A DNA stretch of 21,772 nucleotides from Sphacelaria rigidula (Eukaryota > Phaeophyceae > Sphacelariales): NCBI GenBank assembly GCA_964200075.2, contig CAXNAA020000386.1:1-21772 (forward strand), read 5' to 3'. How positions within the stretch are numbered: position 1 is the first letter of the stretch; the number at the start of each line of letters is the position of its first letter. The notes under the pieces were generated by a model. That model did not search any database and was not told where the DNA came from. It saw only the letters and a list, made by a program, of their open reading frames with translations. Positions 1 to 8,600 of the stretch are shown here, piece by piece. The position numbers were made by a program, and so were the translations under genes.

Positions 1-52
1 CTGCCACTCCACTAGCAAAAGCGCCGCCACGTGTCCCAGACACTGTCACGGT

Positions 53-77
53 GGGGGGGGGGGGGGGGGGGGGGGGG
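53..77. repeat. poly-G tract, 25 bases
   Basis: An uninterrupted run of 25 G follows the sequence ACGGT and is followed by CTATAGCC. Such a run can form G-quadruplex DNA, and its exact length is easily misread in sequencing. The junction of a G run with CTAT also occurs at the right end of the inverted-repeat element at 2345-2581, so this could be the edge of a related element whose other end lies outside the window. That link rests on only a few bases. Confidence 0.9.
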
Positions 78-473
78 CTATAGCCTCAGACAGGTGTTCC
101 AGGCACAAACGCCGTGAAACCGCGTGCGTTCAAACGATTTGATTGGGATGAGAGGAGTATTTGTCAGCTTCATTTTGCGGAACGCAAACTTCGACTTCTC
201 GTCCGGGATATCTCTCGAATCCCACTCACAACTTGGACCGATACTCGTTTCCGACAAAGAGGTCGCCCAGACGTGTTCTTCACTCCCCTCATCCTTCGTG
301 GAGGGAGGTCACAAGCCGAAATCGAGCACATGCCCCCCCCTGAACACTCACATTGCCTACGTCGTATCACCCCTTCGCTTCTAGGGCAGCACTGCCTGAC
401 GACAACCTGCACCGAGCCAAACACGCCGACCAACAAAGCCAACGTAATTAACCAGGAACAAAAGTGTTTCGAC
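78..473. other. stretch without a supported gene
   Basis: Open frames exist on both strands but none has a convincing start, domain or composition. If the coding segment at 474-641 is a first exon on the minus strand, this stretch holds its intron and perhaps its next exon. I could not identify an acceptor with confidence. A C8 run lies near 331-338. Confidence 0.5.
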
Positions 474-641
474 CTGCTTTTCTGAGAGCATCGCCTCTAA
501 TCGCCCAGACACGTGTGCCAGCTCCAGCGTCAGCTCGTGCTGCGTCACCTTCGCACTGCCCAATTCCAGCAGCCCACGCGATACCATCTTGGGGTCCTGT
601 GATCCCGCGAGCGCCATGCGATAGTGCGCGAATTTCCGCAT
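474..641 (-). CDS. candidate first coding exon, helical protein of unknown function
   Basis: From an ATG at 641 there are exactly 56 codons up to a CAG|GTCGAA sequence that could be a splice donor in phase 0. The peptide starts MRKFAHYRMALAGSQ and ends with a leucine-spaced helical stretch (LTLELAHVSGRLEAMLSEKQ). The frame stays open past the donor to 381, but the extra residues look like intron read-through. Upstream of the ATG is a long C/T-rich run with no AG, so the ATG is more likely a true start than an internal position. A C10 run at 695-704 could hide a frame change, because another frame upstream (GQWSYDYGMQDHEYIP) also looks coding. The gene would run off the left edge. No family is recognised. 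Confidence 0.35.
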
Positions 642-820
642 GCGGTAGGGGTGCGAGGACGCAGGCGTTGGGGGAGGTGTGGCGGTAGGGAGGAGGGGGG
701 GGGGACGGTGGGGATGTACTCATGATCTTGCATGCCGTAGTCATATGACCATTGACCTCGCATCTCTACAAAGCCGGGGCGGAGCATGCCGGGTTTCCGT
801 CGGACCAGGCTCACAATCAA

Positions 821-1357
821 TCACCAAGCGCGAAGCACCGTGGTGTGCTCAACGAATGGCATGATGGGTGAGCTGCATCCTGCTGAGATTGTTCGGCCCG
901 AGGCCTACTAATTGTCTTGCATTTGGATGACAGTCTCCGATGAGTTGCTTCATTTTCTGGTATCACCACTCCCAGAGACAGCCATGGCTTTTACACTGCT
1001 TCACGAGTTTCTCACCAGGTGGGGGGTACTTTGAAATTATATAGGTCAATGAAACATACACAAGGGGCTGAAGGGGGAGGTGCTCATTCATGATCCACAG
1101 GTGGCCGTGCAAAAAAACGCGGAGGAGACGGAAGACGATGCGCGGTTGGATGATGAAATAGCCTGCACCCACCATTGGATCGACAGTCGAGCACACGACA
1201 TCTTGTATTTTAGCTCATTCTGCTTTGAATTTGCGTGCGTGAGCTCGAATCTCGGCATGAATCGATCCGGCAAAAACCCAATGAGGTCGAGACCATCAGG
1301 TTTGGATAACGGGACACGAGAGTATCGAGCGTTTTTTTTTTCTTCAAGTAGCCGGTC
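821..1357. other. stretch with ambiguous coding potential
   Basis: Around 1080-1195 both strands are open. The plus frame gives an acidic peptide (KNAEETEDDARLDDEIA) and the minus frame a hydrophobic one (GYFIIQPRIVFRLLRVFLHG). Neither has a clear start or splice context, so I call no gene. A T9 run precedes the SINE-like element. Confidence 0.4.
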
Positions 1358-1607
1358 GCCCCGGTGGCTCAGCTGGTAACCTCGAAACCTTCTGACGGTT
1401 GGGTCGTGGGTTCCAATCTCGGAGCGATCAGGGATTTTTTCTCACACAATGCCCAAGAGTGGAGGGCAACTTTTTACTATGTCGTGGGTACACAAAACGC
1501 GACTTCACCGCCGACGGGGGAAAGGGACTGCTGAACCTCTCTCGCGATGAAGAAGAAGGCGAGCAACGCAGAAGGAAGGTGGAGAACTAAAACGAAAAAA
1601 AAAAAAA
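1358..1607 (+). mobile_element. tRNA-derived SINE-like retroposon
   Basis: The head resembles a tRNA. TGGCTCAGCTGG at 1365-1376 matches the polymerase III A-box consensus TRGYNNANNNGG exactly. GGTTCCAATCT at 1409-1419 matches the B-box consensus at 9 of 11 positions. The box starts are 44 bases apart, the distance in a tRNA gene. GCCCCGG at 1358-1364 can pair with TCGGAGC just after the B box at six of seven positions, and AACC/GGTT encloses a seven-base loop TTCTGAC (anticodon position CTG). The D and T stems do not close well, so this is not a working tRNA. About 180 bases of unrelated body follow, ending in 13 A (1595-1607). Head, body and A tail is SINE architecture. I see no target-site duplication. 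Confidence 0.6.
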
Positions 1608-1841
1608 CTCATGTTTTGACCTTCCTCCTGTGTGACCTCGGTCGGTCCGCCCGCATACCGAAAGGTATAGATCGGCGTCCAGAATAAATGGGACGATAAC
1701 ACACAATACACACACACAAGTAGCATTCACGCACTATTAAACGCCTGTTACGATGGGAAGGTGCCAGCAACGTGGCTATCACCCAGCAGCCACGGTCCAG
1801 TGCACTTCCTACTACAGAGAATACACTTGAAGTACCTAGAC
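1608..1841. other. short stretch, CA-rich, no supported gene
   Basis: It contains a short CA microsatellite near 1707-1718. On the minus strand the frame of the neighbouring coiled-coil segment stays open down to 1750, but past 1842 its composition stops looking like that segment. Confidence 0.4.
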
Positions 1842-1969
1842 CTCACATCTACGCCGGCTGATGAATGCCGTATCTTGAGATCAAGGGTCGCAGTTAGCAC
1901 CCGAGTCTCCCGCCTCGTGCTCTCCAACTCTGCTGTTCGCGCACTGAGCTCTTGGGTCTTGGAGTCCAG
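1842..1969 (-). CDS. candidate internal exon, coiled-coil segment
   Basis: The minus strand reads TTGGTGTGTCAG| and then an open frame starting LDSKTQELSARTAELEST, followed by RRETRVLTATLDLKI. This has the charged, leucine-spaced pattern of a coiled coil about 33 residues long. The preceding TTGGTGTGTCAG is a plausible 3' splice site. GAG|GTCTAG at 1842 or CTAG|GTACTT at 1836 would serve as a donor. There is no start codon in the coiled-coil part, which supports an internal exon. It lies upstream, in the direction of transcription, of the helical segment at 474-641, and both could belong to one spliced gene. That connection is inference. Confidence 0.35.
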
Positions 1970-2344
1970 CTGACACACCAAGATGATGGGGGATGAATAC
2001 GGACGGAACCGCTTCGTTCAAGGAGGGCAAGCTGGGTGGACATGCAGACAAACCCGCTCACCGAACGCTGCAGTAAGACAGGCGTGTGGAGAATGTTCGA
2101 CACTTTGTACGATGCTTTTGGAGTATTCTCTGTCTTGCCTCCCAGACACAGGATGATCGTTTTCGAGCGAACAGTATTGCAGGACCGGCCATTTTTTATC
2201 CCCCATCCATCATTAGTCAAACGACTAAGGCAAGCAACAAATGAGTACGCCCCCTCCCTGTTCATCATTATTTTGTTGTTGTTTGTTTGTTTGTTTGTTT
2301 GTTTGTTCGTTGTTGCTGTTGTAATTTTTATGCCGGTTGACAGC
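1970..2344. other. stretch without a supported gene, contains a TTTG microsatellite
   Basis: Frames on both strands are open for up to about 160 codons, but they run through the simple repeat at 2281-2306 and lack protein-like composition. If the segment at 1842-1969 is an internal exon, this would be its upstream intron. Confidence 0.4.
2281..2306. repeat. (GTTT)n microsatellite
   Basis: Six perfect GTTT units plus GT, followed by a degenerate GTTGTTGCTGTTG tail. Confidence 0.95.
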
Positions 2345-2581
2345 TGCCGAGATAGCCCCCCCCCAAAACCGGCCAAAAACGTGCACGGAGGCGATGATCA
2401 AAACTGCCGTTAAAGCTGGTTTCGTGCTGCACGACGCGACTGATTTGGGCGTTCTAGCTGATTTCGGGCTGCTACACGCCTCTCATGTGGGCGACATTGC
2501 TGCAAACGACTCCAATAGTGTTATCGCAGCCGGTTCGTTGGATGGTGCCGGTGCACTTTTTGTGGGGGGGCTATCTCGGCA
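2345..2581. mobile_element. MITE-like element with C-run terminal inverted repeats
   Basis: The left end reads TGCCGAGATAGCCCCCCC, and the reverse complement of the right end (ending at 2581) is identical over those 18 bases. Similarity continues inward through an A-rich stretch to GTGCAC on both sides (to about 2386 and from 2551). Total length is 237 bp. I see no convincing target-site duplication. The interior carries an open plus frame from ATG 2394 (MIKTAVKAGFVLHDATDLG...) that stops at 2585, just outside the right end, and encodes about 63 residues of no known family. The element ends 14 bases before the first unit of the large array. Confidence 0.55.
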
Positions 2582-2594
2582 TTAGTCCGAGCAG

Positions 2595-3026
2595 ATGTGC
2601 GACAGAACGAAAACTTGCCGGAAGCGATGGGCGACAACACGGCCGAGCCGCGAAGACGCGCGACAGAACGAGAACTTGCCGGAATCGATGGCCGACAACA
2701 CGGCCGAGCCGCGAACACGCGCGACAGAACGAGAACTTGCCGGAACCGATGGTCTACAACACGGCCGAGCCGATCAGCGACAGCACACGCGGCGGCGTTT
2801 GGCTATACATGCGGTACGCTACAATGTATGTCTACGGGTATATCTCAGGGTAGTGGTTAGGGCGTCTGGTCACATCATTAGAAGACTGGTTTTCGTATCA
2901 AGAGATCAGTTTCACAGATTGTGGAAAATTGAACATAGTTTGTGAAGGCCAAGAGTCCGAAATCTGACGGCCTGGTTTTGAGACGCCAGCTATCTACTTG
3001 ATCTACCTTTCAAACGAATGTAGGAC
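2595..3026. repeat. array block A (3 units) plus spacer 1
   Basis: Unit starts (GAACGA) at 2605, 2666 and 2727 are exactly 61 bp apart. Spacer 1 begins near 2771. This is the shortest block and the left edge of the array. Confidence 0.9.
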
Positions 3027-3566
3027 AAAACGACCGAGCCGATGGCCGACAACACGGCCGATGCGCGAAGACGCGCGACAGAACGAAACGTCGCCGAAAC
3101 GGATGGCCGATCACAACAACACGGCCGATGCGCAAAAACGAACGAGAACTTGCTCGAACCGATGGCCGGCAACAACACGGCCGAGCCGCCAAGACGCGCG
3201 ACAGAACGAGAACATGCTTGAATCGATGGCCGGCAACAACACGGCCGACCCGCGAAGACGCGCGACAAAACGAGAACTTGTCGGAACCGATGGCAAACAA
3301 CACGGCCGAGTCGATCACCGACAGCACGAGCGGCGGCTTTTGTCTGTCCATGCGGTACGCTACAATGTATGTCTACGGGTATATCTCAAGGTATTAGTGA
3401 GGGTGTCTGGTCACGTCACCAGAAGACTGGTTTTCGTATCAAGAGACCAGTTTCACACATGTTGTAAAGTGGAATGTTGTTTGTGAAAGCCGGAGTTCGA
3501 AATCTGACGGCCTCGTTTTGAGACGCCAGCTATCTACTTGCTCTATCTTTCAAATAAATGTGGGAC
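3027..3566. repeat. array block B (about 5 units) plus spacer 2
   Basis: Unit starts fall near 3027 (partial), 3081, 3140, 3204 and 3269. The 64 bp variant appears here. One plus frame runs from the end of spacer 1 through the block into spacer 2 and stops at 3484-3486 after about 160 codons without an ATG start. Confidence 0.9.
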
Positions 3567-4714
3567 ACGGCCGAGTCGTGAAGACGCGCGACAGAACGAG
3601 ACCTTGTCGGAACTGATGGCCGGCAACAACACGGCCGAGCAGCGATTAGGCGCCACAGAACGACAACTTGCCGGGACCGAACGGCAACAACACGGCCGAG
3701 CCGCGAGGACGCGCCACACAACGACAACTTGCTCGAACTGACGGCCGGCAACAACACGGCCGAGCAGCGATTACGCGCCACAGAACGAGACCTTGCTCGA
3801 ACCGATGGCCGGCAACAACGGCCGAGCCGCGAAGACGCGCCACAGAACGAGAACTTGCCGGAACCGGTGGCCGACACCACAGCCGAGCCGCGAAGACGCG
3901 CCACAGAACGACAACTTGCCGAGACCGAACGGCAACAACACGGCCGAGCCGCGAGGACGCGCCACACAACGACAATTTGCTCGAACTGACGGCCGGCAAC
4001 AACACGGCCGAGCCGCGATTACGCGTCACAGAACGAGACCTTGCTCGAACTGACGGCCGGCAACAACAGAACGAGACCTTGCTCGAACCGATGGCCGGCA
4101 ACAACGGCCGAGCCGCGAACACCCGCCACAGAACGAGAACTTGCCGGAACCGATGGCCGACACCACGGCCGAGCTGCGAAGACGCGCCACAGAACGACAA
4201 CTTGCCGAGACCGAACGGCAACAACACGGCCGAGCCGCGAGGACACGCCACACAACGACAACTTGCTCGAACTGACGGCCGGCAACAACACGGCCGAGCC
4301 GCGATTACGCGCCACAGAACGAGACCTTGCTCGAACTGATGGCCGGCAACAACAGAACGAGACCTTGCTCGAACCGATGGCCGGCAACAACGGCCGAGCC
4401 GCAAACACGCGCGACAGAACGAGAACTTGCCGGAACCGATGGCCGACACCACGGCCGAGCCGATCAGCGACAGCACCAGCTGCGGCTTTTCCCTACCCAT
4501 GCGGTACGCTGCAATGTATGTCTACGGGTATATCTCATGGTAGAGGGTAGGGTGTCTGGTCACATCATCAGAAGACTGGTTTTAGTATCAAGAGACCAGT
4601 TTCACAGATGTTGGAAAGTTGAATGTTGTTTGTGAGAGCCAGAATCCGAAATCAGACGGCCTGGTCATGAGACGTCAGCTATCAACTTGATCTATCTTGC
4701 AAATGAATGCGGGA
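3567..4714. repeat. array block C (about 15 units) with internal higher-order repeat, plus spacer 3
   Basis: Four to five unit variants recur in the same order. The variant starting CAACGACAA appears at 3720, 3967 and 4253, giving a second-level period of 247 and 286 bp. A shortened unit (start-to-start 38 bp) recurs at 4031-4069 and 4317-4355, showing that whole groups of units were copied together. Some units here carry TGA (AACTGATGG) or the minus-strand stop TTA (GATTACG). Confidence 0.9.
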
Positions 4715-5468
4715 CAAACCGGCCGAGCCGATGGCTAACAAGACGGCCGAGGCGCGAGAAGATGCGCGACAGAACGAGACTTTGCCGGAACCGATGGTCG
4801 GCAACAGCACGGCGGAGCCGCGAAGAAGCGCCGCAGAACGAAAACTTGCTCGAACTGATGGCCGGCAACAACAGAACCAGACCTTGCTCGAACCGATGGC
4901 CGGCAACAACACGGCCGAGCCGCGAAGACGCGCCACAGAACGACAACTTGCCACAACGGATGGCCGACAACACGGCCGATGCGCGAGAAGACGCGCGACA
5001 GAACGAGAACTTGCTCGAACCGATGGCCGACAACGACACGGCCGAGCCGCGAAGGCGCGCCATAAAATTTCTCGAACCGATGGCCGGCAACAACATGGCC
5101 GAGCCGCGAACACGCGCAACAGAACGACAACTTGCCGCAACGGATGACCGACAACGGAAAGACGCGCGACAGAACGAACTTGCCGGAACCGATGGCCGAC
5201 ACCACGGCCGAGCTGATCAGCGACAGCACCAGCGGCGGCTTTTCTCTATCCATGTAGTACGCTGCAATGTATGTCAACGGGTATATCTCAAGGTAGAGGG
5301 TAGGGTGTCTGGTCACATCATCAGAAGACTGGTTTTAGTATCAAGAGACCAGTTTCACACATGTTGTAAAGTGGAATGTTGTTTGTGAAAGCCAGAATCC
5401 GAAATCAGACGGCCTGGTCATGAGACGCCAGCTATCTACTCGATCTATCTTGCAAATGAATGTGGGAC
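4715..5468. repeat. array block D (about 8 units) plus spacer 4
   Basis: Unit starts fall near 4768, 4827, 4874, 4938, 5001, 5061 (degenerate), 5122 and 5172. The landmark is altered to GTAGTACGCT at 5254. One plus frame of about 230 codons crosses the block and ends at 5388 at the same spacer position as in block B. Confidence 0.9.
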
Positions 5469-6564
5469 AAATCGACCGAGCCGATGGCCTACAAGACGGC
5501 CGATGCGCGACAAGACGCGCGACAGAACGACAACTTGCCGGAACCGATGGCCGGCAACGACACGGCCGAGCCACGAAAACGCGCGACAGAACGAGAACTT
5601 GTCGGAACCAATGGCCGGCAGCGACACGACCGAGCCGCGAAGACGCGCCACGGAAAGAGGACGTGCCGGACATGATGGCCGGCAACAGCAGAACGAGAAC
5701 TTGCTTGAACCGATGGCCGGCAACAGCACGGCCGAGCCGCGAAGACGCGCGACAGAAAAAGACCTTGCCAGGACCGAACGGCAACAACACGGCTGAGCCA
5801 CGAAAACGCGCGACAGAAAGAGGACATGCCGGACCTGATGACCGGCAACAACAGAACGATACCTTGCTCGAACCGATGGCCGGCAACGACACGGCTGAGC
5901 CACGAAGACGCGCGACAGAAAGAGACCTTGCCGGGACCGAACGGCAACAACACGGCCGAGCCGCGAAGGAGCGCCACACAAAGAGGACGTGCCGGACCTG
6001 ATGGCCGGCAACAACAGAACGAGACCTTGCTCGGACCGATGGCCGGCAACAGCACAGCTACGCCGCGAAGAAGCGCCACGGAACGAAAACTTGCTCGAAC
6101 TGATGGCCGGCAACAACAGAACCAGACCTTGCTCGAATCGATGGACGATACCTTACTCGAACCGATGGCCCGCAACAGCACGGCGGAGCCGCGAAGACGC
6201 GCCACAGAACGAGAACTTGCCGCAATGGATGGCCGGCTACAACGGCCGAGCCGCGAACACGCGCCACAGAACGAGAACTTGCCGGAACCGATGGCCGACA
6301 CCACGGCCGAGCCGATCAGCGACAGCACCAGCGGCGGCTTTTCTCTATCCATGCGGTACGCTACAACTTATGTCTACGGGTATATCTCATGGTAGAGGGT
6401 AGGGTGTCTAGTCACATCATCAGAAGACTGGTTTTAGTATCAAGAGACTAGCTTCACACATGTTGTAAAGTGGAATGTTGTTTGTGATAGCCAGAATCCG
6501 AAATCAGACGGCCTGAGTCTGAGACGCAGCTATCTACTCGATCTATCTCCAAATGAATGTGGGA
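5469..6564. repeat. array block E (about 14 units) plus spacer 5
   Basis: This block has its own variants, with GAAAGAGGAC or GAAAGAGACC in place of GAACGAGAAC (near 5651, 5815, 5917 and 5978), repeated about every 160 bp. It therefore expanded locally and independently of block C. Confidence 0.9.
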
Positions 6565-7304
6565 CAAACCGGCCGAGCCGATGGCCAACAAGACGGCCGA
6601 GGCGCGACAAGACGCGCGACAGAACGACAACTTGCCGGAACCGATGGCCGACAACACGGCCGAGCCGCGAAGACGCGCGACAGAACGATAACTTGCCTGG
6701 ACCGAACGGCAACAACACGCCCGATGCGCGAGAAGACGCGCGACAGAAAGAGAACGTGCCGGAACTGATGGCCAGCGACACGCGCGACAGAACGAGAACT
6801 TGCTCGAACCGATGGCCGGCAACAACACGGCCGAGCCGCGAAGAAGCGCGACAAAACGAGAACTTGCTCGAATCGATGGCCGGCAACAACAGAACGAGAA
6901 CTTGTCAGAACCGACGACCTGCAACACCACGGTCGAGCCGCGAAGACGAGCGACAGAACGACAACTTGCCGGAACAGATGGCCGACGCCACGGCCGAGCC
7001 GATGTCCGACAGCGCGAGAAGATGCCCGAACCGATGGCCGGCAACATGGCCGAGCCAATGAGCAGCAGCACGAGCGGTGACTTTTGTCTATCCATGCGGC
7101 ACACTATAGAGTATTTTTGTCGCTACATCTCAAGGTAGTGGTTGGCGTTTTTGGGCACATCACCAGAATGGTTTTAGTTAGTACCAAGAGAGCAGTTTCG
7201 CAGATTTGGGAAAATTTAATATTGTTTACGCCGGCCAGAATTTCAAATCTGACGGCCTGGTTTTGAGACGCCAGCTCTTTGCTTGATTCTACTTTCAAAC
7301 AAAT
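6565..7304. repeat. array block F (about 8 units) plus diverged terminal spacer
   Basis: Unit starts fall near 6622, 6683, 6744, 6792, 6855, 6892 and 6956, with a degenerate last unit near 7020. The closing spacer is the most diverged of the six (GCGGCACACT in place of the landmark at 7096), as expected at the edge of an array that is homogenised by recombination. The spacer ends near 7304, where similarity to the others stops. Confidence 0.9.
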
Positions 7305-7343
7305 GGGTTGGTTCCGCGACGGGGCATTTTCTTGTTGGAACGT

Positions 7344-7351
7344 TATAAAAA
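7344..7351 (+). promoter_or_regulatory. TATA-like box just outside the array
   Basis: TATAAAAA followed by GGGCC lies 40 bases beyond the last spacer and 57 bases before the ATG at 7408. Spacing and sequence fit a polymerase II TATA box. There is no other evidence for transcription. Confidence 0.35.
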
Positions 7352-7407
7352 GGGCCATTGATGCGCGCGCCAGGATCAGCCAAACTATTTTGTGTTGTTA
7401 GCATTGA

Positions 7408-8169
7408 ATGGCTCTGAGTCACCCCAAACTTGAGCTCCACATCGAGCCGATTCCAACACCATATTCCAACTTGTGCACGAATGGTACGAACGCTTACCGT
7501 ACGTAGGAATATGGTATCACGACAGACAAAGTGTATGTGTTCGTGCGAAACAAGGAGCGTTTGTCGAGCCTTAAAGTCACGGAGCTACTGGATGGATATG
7601 TCGCCATTCAAAAAATATCCACATATTCTAAGGAATCGGGAGCGAGACCAGTGCGTGGAAATGGTGGGGCTAGTTTAACGTCAACAGGAAACTCGCGTAC
7701 CGCACACCGCTGGTCAAGCCAAATCGCTTTCCCCTTTTCAAGAAAAAACTCTTGCAATAACGGGCGAGACATTAAAATCTGCATTTCGAGCAAGAAATAC
7801 CCGAGAGAGACTGCAACAACCGAACACGAAAGCATATTCCCATTCCATGAAATCAAGGACCTTCGCGAGCTTGCACGACACGGCCGGGGGGAGGTGGTCG
7901 CTCAGCCTCTTGGTGTGCTTCGCCCGTGCACGAATGAGGGGGCCGACGGGACCGCCGTTGCTGTTGCGGCGGCGGCGGCGGTCAGTCTGTGCCGCCTCCG
8001 CATCGGGTGCGTGGAAGGCGGACGCCGGTTCCTCCATTTCTGTGTCTGTGTCGCTATCGGAGATGTCGTGGACGACGGGAGCCGGTTCCGTTACTGCTTC
8101 CGTCATCCGATATCTCGGAGTTGGTTAGGTCGATGCCCTCACCGCCAGCGATATTGTTTCCCATCCTGA
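7408..8169 (+). pseudogene. candidate plus-strand coding region interrupted by an in-frame TAG
   Basis: An ATG at 7408 opens MALSHPKLELHIEPIPTPYS and reaches a TAG at 7504-7506 after 32 codons. The same frame then continues without a stop to 8169 (EYGITTDKVYVFVRNKERLS...). The first 90 or so codons after the TAG look protein-like. From about 7860 on, the frame is probably only the shadow of the minus-strand segment opposite it (GC-rich, alanine and cysteine runs). A third frame from about 7473 (WYERLPYVGIWYHD) also reads like protein, so frames may have shifted. No family is recognised. A TATA-like site lies upstream. This may be a decayed gene or chance. Confidence 0.25.
7608..8164 (-). pseudogene. 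candidate minus-strand coding region spread over three frames
   Basis: Three overlapping minus frames read like parts of one protein. From ATG 8164 comes MGNNIAGGEGIDLTNSEISD, stopping at 8054. From ATG 8106, in the next frame, comes MTEAVTEPAPVVHDISDSDT, then a glutamate-rich and an arginine-rich stretch, to about 7850. In the third frame LLEMQILMSRPLLQEFFLEK continues to a stop at 7608. The acidic, low-complexity start followed by basic residues suggests a disordered N-terminus. Two frame changes in the same direction suggest decay, but short introns or chance cannot be excluded. The middle piece (7738-8106, 122 residues) is the best supported. No family is recognised. Confidence 0.3.
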
Positions 8170-8270
8170 ATTTATGAGAATGAGTTTACGTCGGGTGTTA
8201 AGATCCTCCGACACGTATTTCACTGTTGGGTGTCTGCTGTTGCACACAGACAAGGTATCATTGCCACACC

Positions 8271-8600
8271 ATGAAGAGGCGGAATCAGTGTTGTTTCCCA
8301 AACCCACACTTTGAGCATTACAAGAGAAAAAAGTGCGCGCAGAATACATGCACATACAATGAATTGTTTTCCGCTTTGCCGCCAAAACTGCAACTTGGGC
8401 GGGAATTTGATTTTGGCAATGATGGTGTATGCTCGTGTAAACACGTGAAAATCTCCCGACACACGTGCTTCCTTGTGAACCGGAACTATGGGGCCGACGA
8501 AACAAGCCAGATCAATATGTTCATGTATTCAGCGTACTTTAAACTTAAATTATGTTTTCAGCACGCGGATTCCACACACACCGCCAGTCACGATAGATGA
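8271..8600 (+). CDS. small cysteine-rich ORF, unknown function
   Basis: From ATG 8271 there are 109 codons to TGA at 8598. Cysteines and histidines cluster (CC near residue 7, C-x4-C near residue 22, CSCKH near residue 54), which might bind metal, but the spacing fits no motif I know. The N-terminus is basic (MKRR, KRKK). There is no signal peptide or membrane segment. The ORF is isolated, with repeat-derived DNA on one side and probable decayed coding sequence on the other. It could be a chance frame. Confidence 0.25.
   Translation: MKRRNQCCFPNPHFEHYKRKKCAQNTCTYNELFSALPPKLQLGREFDFGNDGVCSCKHVKISRHTCFLVNRNYGADETSQINMFMYSAYFKLKLCFQHADSTHTASHDR

Larger units (their letters stand above)
2595..7304. 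repeat. three-level nested satellite array, about 4.7 kb
   Basis: The basic unit is 61 bp, running from GAACGAGAACTTGCCGGAA through GATGGCC, ACGGCCGAGCCGCGAA and ACGCGCGACA back to the start. A common variant is 64 bp with an extra CAA in GGCAACAACACGG. By eye there are about 53 units in six blocks (3, 5, 15, 8, 14 and 8). Each block is followed by a conserved unique-looking spacer of roughly 250 bp holding the landmark GCGGTACGCTACAATGTATG, with landmark starts at 2811, 3352, 4501, 5254, 6352 and 7096. Large-unit lengths are therefore 541, 1149, 753, 1098 and 744 bp and vary almost entirely through the unit number. The canonical unit has no stop trinucleotide on either strand, so long frames occur in all six readings. 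These should not be annotated as genes. Confidence 0.95.

Noticed and set aside
53-77. Telomeric repeat
   Set aside because: It is a pure G homopolymer without a TTAGGG-like unit.
1358-1424. A functional tRNA gene
   Set aside because: D and T stems do not close, the B box has two mismatches, and the sequence continues into a body with an A tail.
3430-6460. ACTGGT...ACCAGT inverted repeat in the spacers as an operator-like site
   Set aside because: Only the second, third and fourth spacers keep both halves; the first, fifth and sixth break the pairing without compensating changes.
2595-7100. Many long ORFs on both strands inside the 61 bp array
   Set aside because: They follow from a stop-free repeat unit, mostly lack ATG starts, change frame with unit number and occur equally on both strands.
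2595-7304. CRISPR array
   Set aside because: Units are directly adjacent and all similar; there are no short repeats alternating with unique spacers of constant size, and the context is eukaryotic.
2771-7304. The 250 bp spacers as solo LTRs
   Set aside because: They lack TG...CA ends, target duplications and any retroelement coding sequence, and they recur only as part of the array.
8271-8600. EsV-1-7-type cysteine-rich zinc motif in the small ORF
   Set aside because: The C-x4-C pair is present, but the following spacing (26 residues, then CSCKH) does not fit the C-x16-C-x2-H arrangement I recall for that family.
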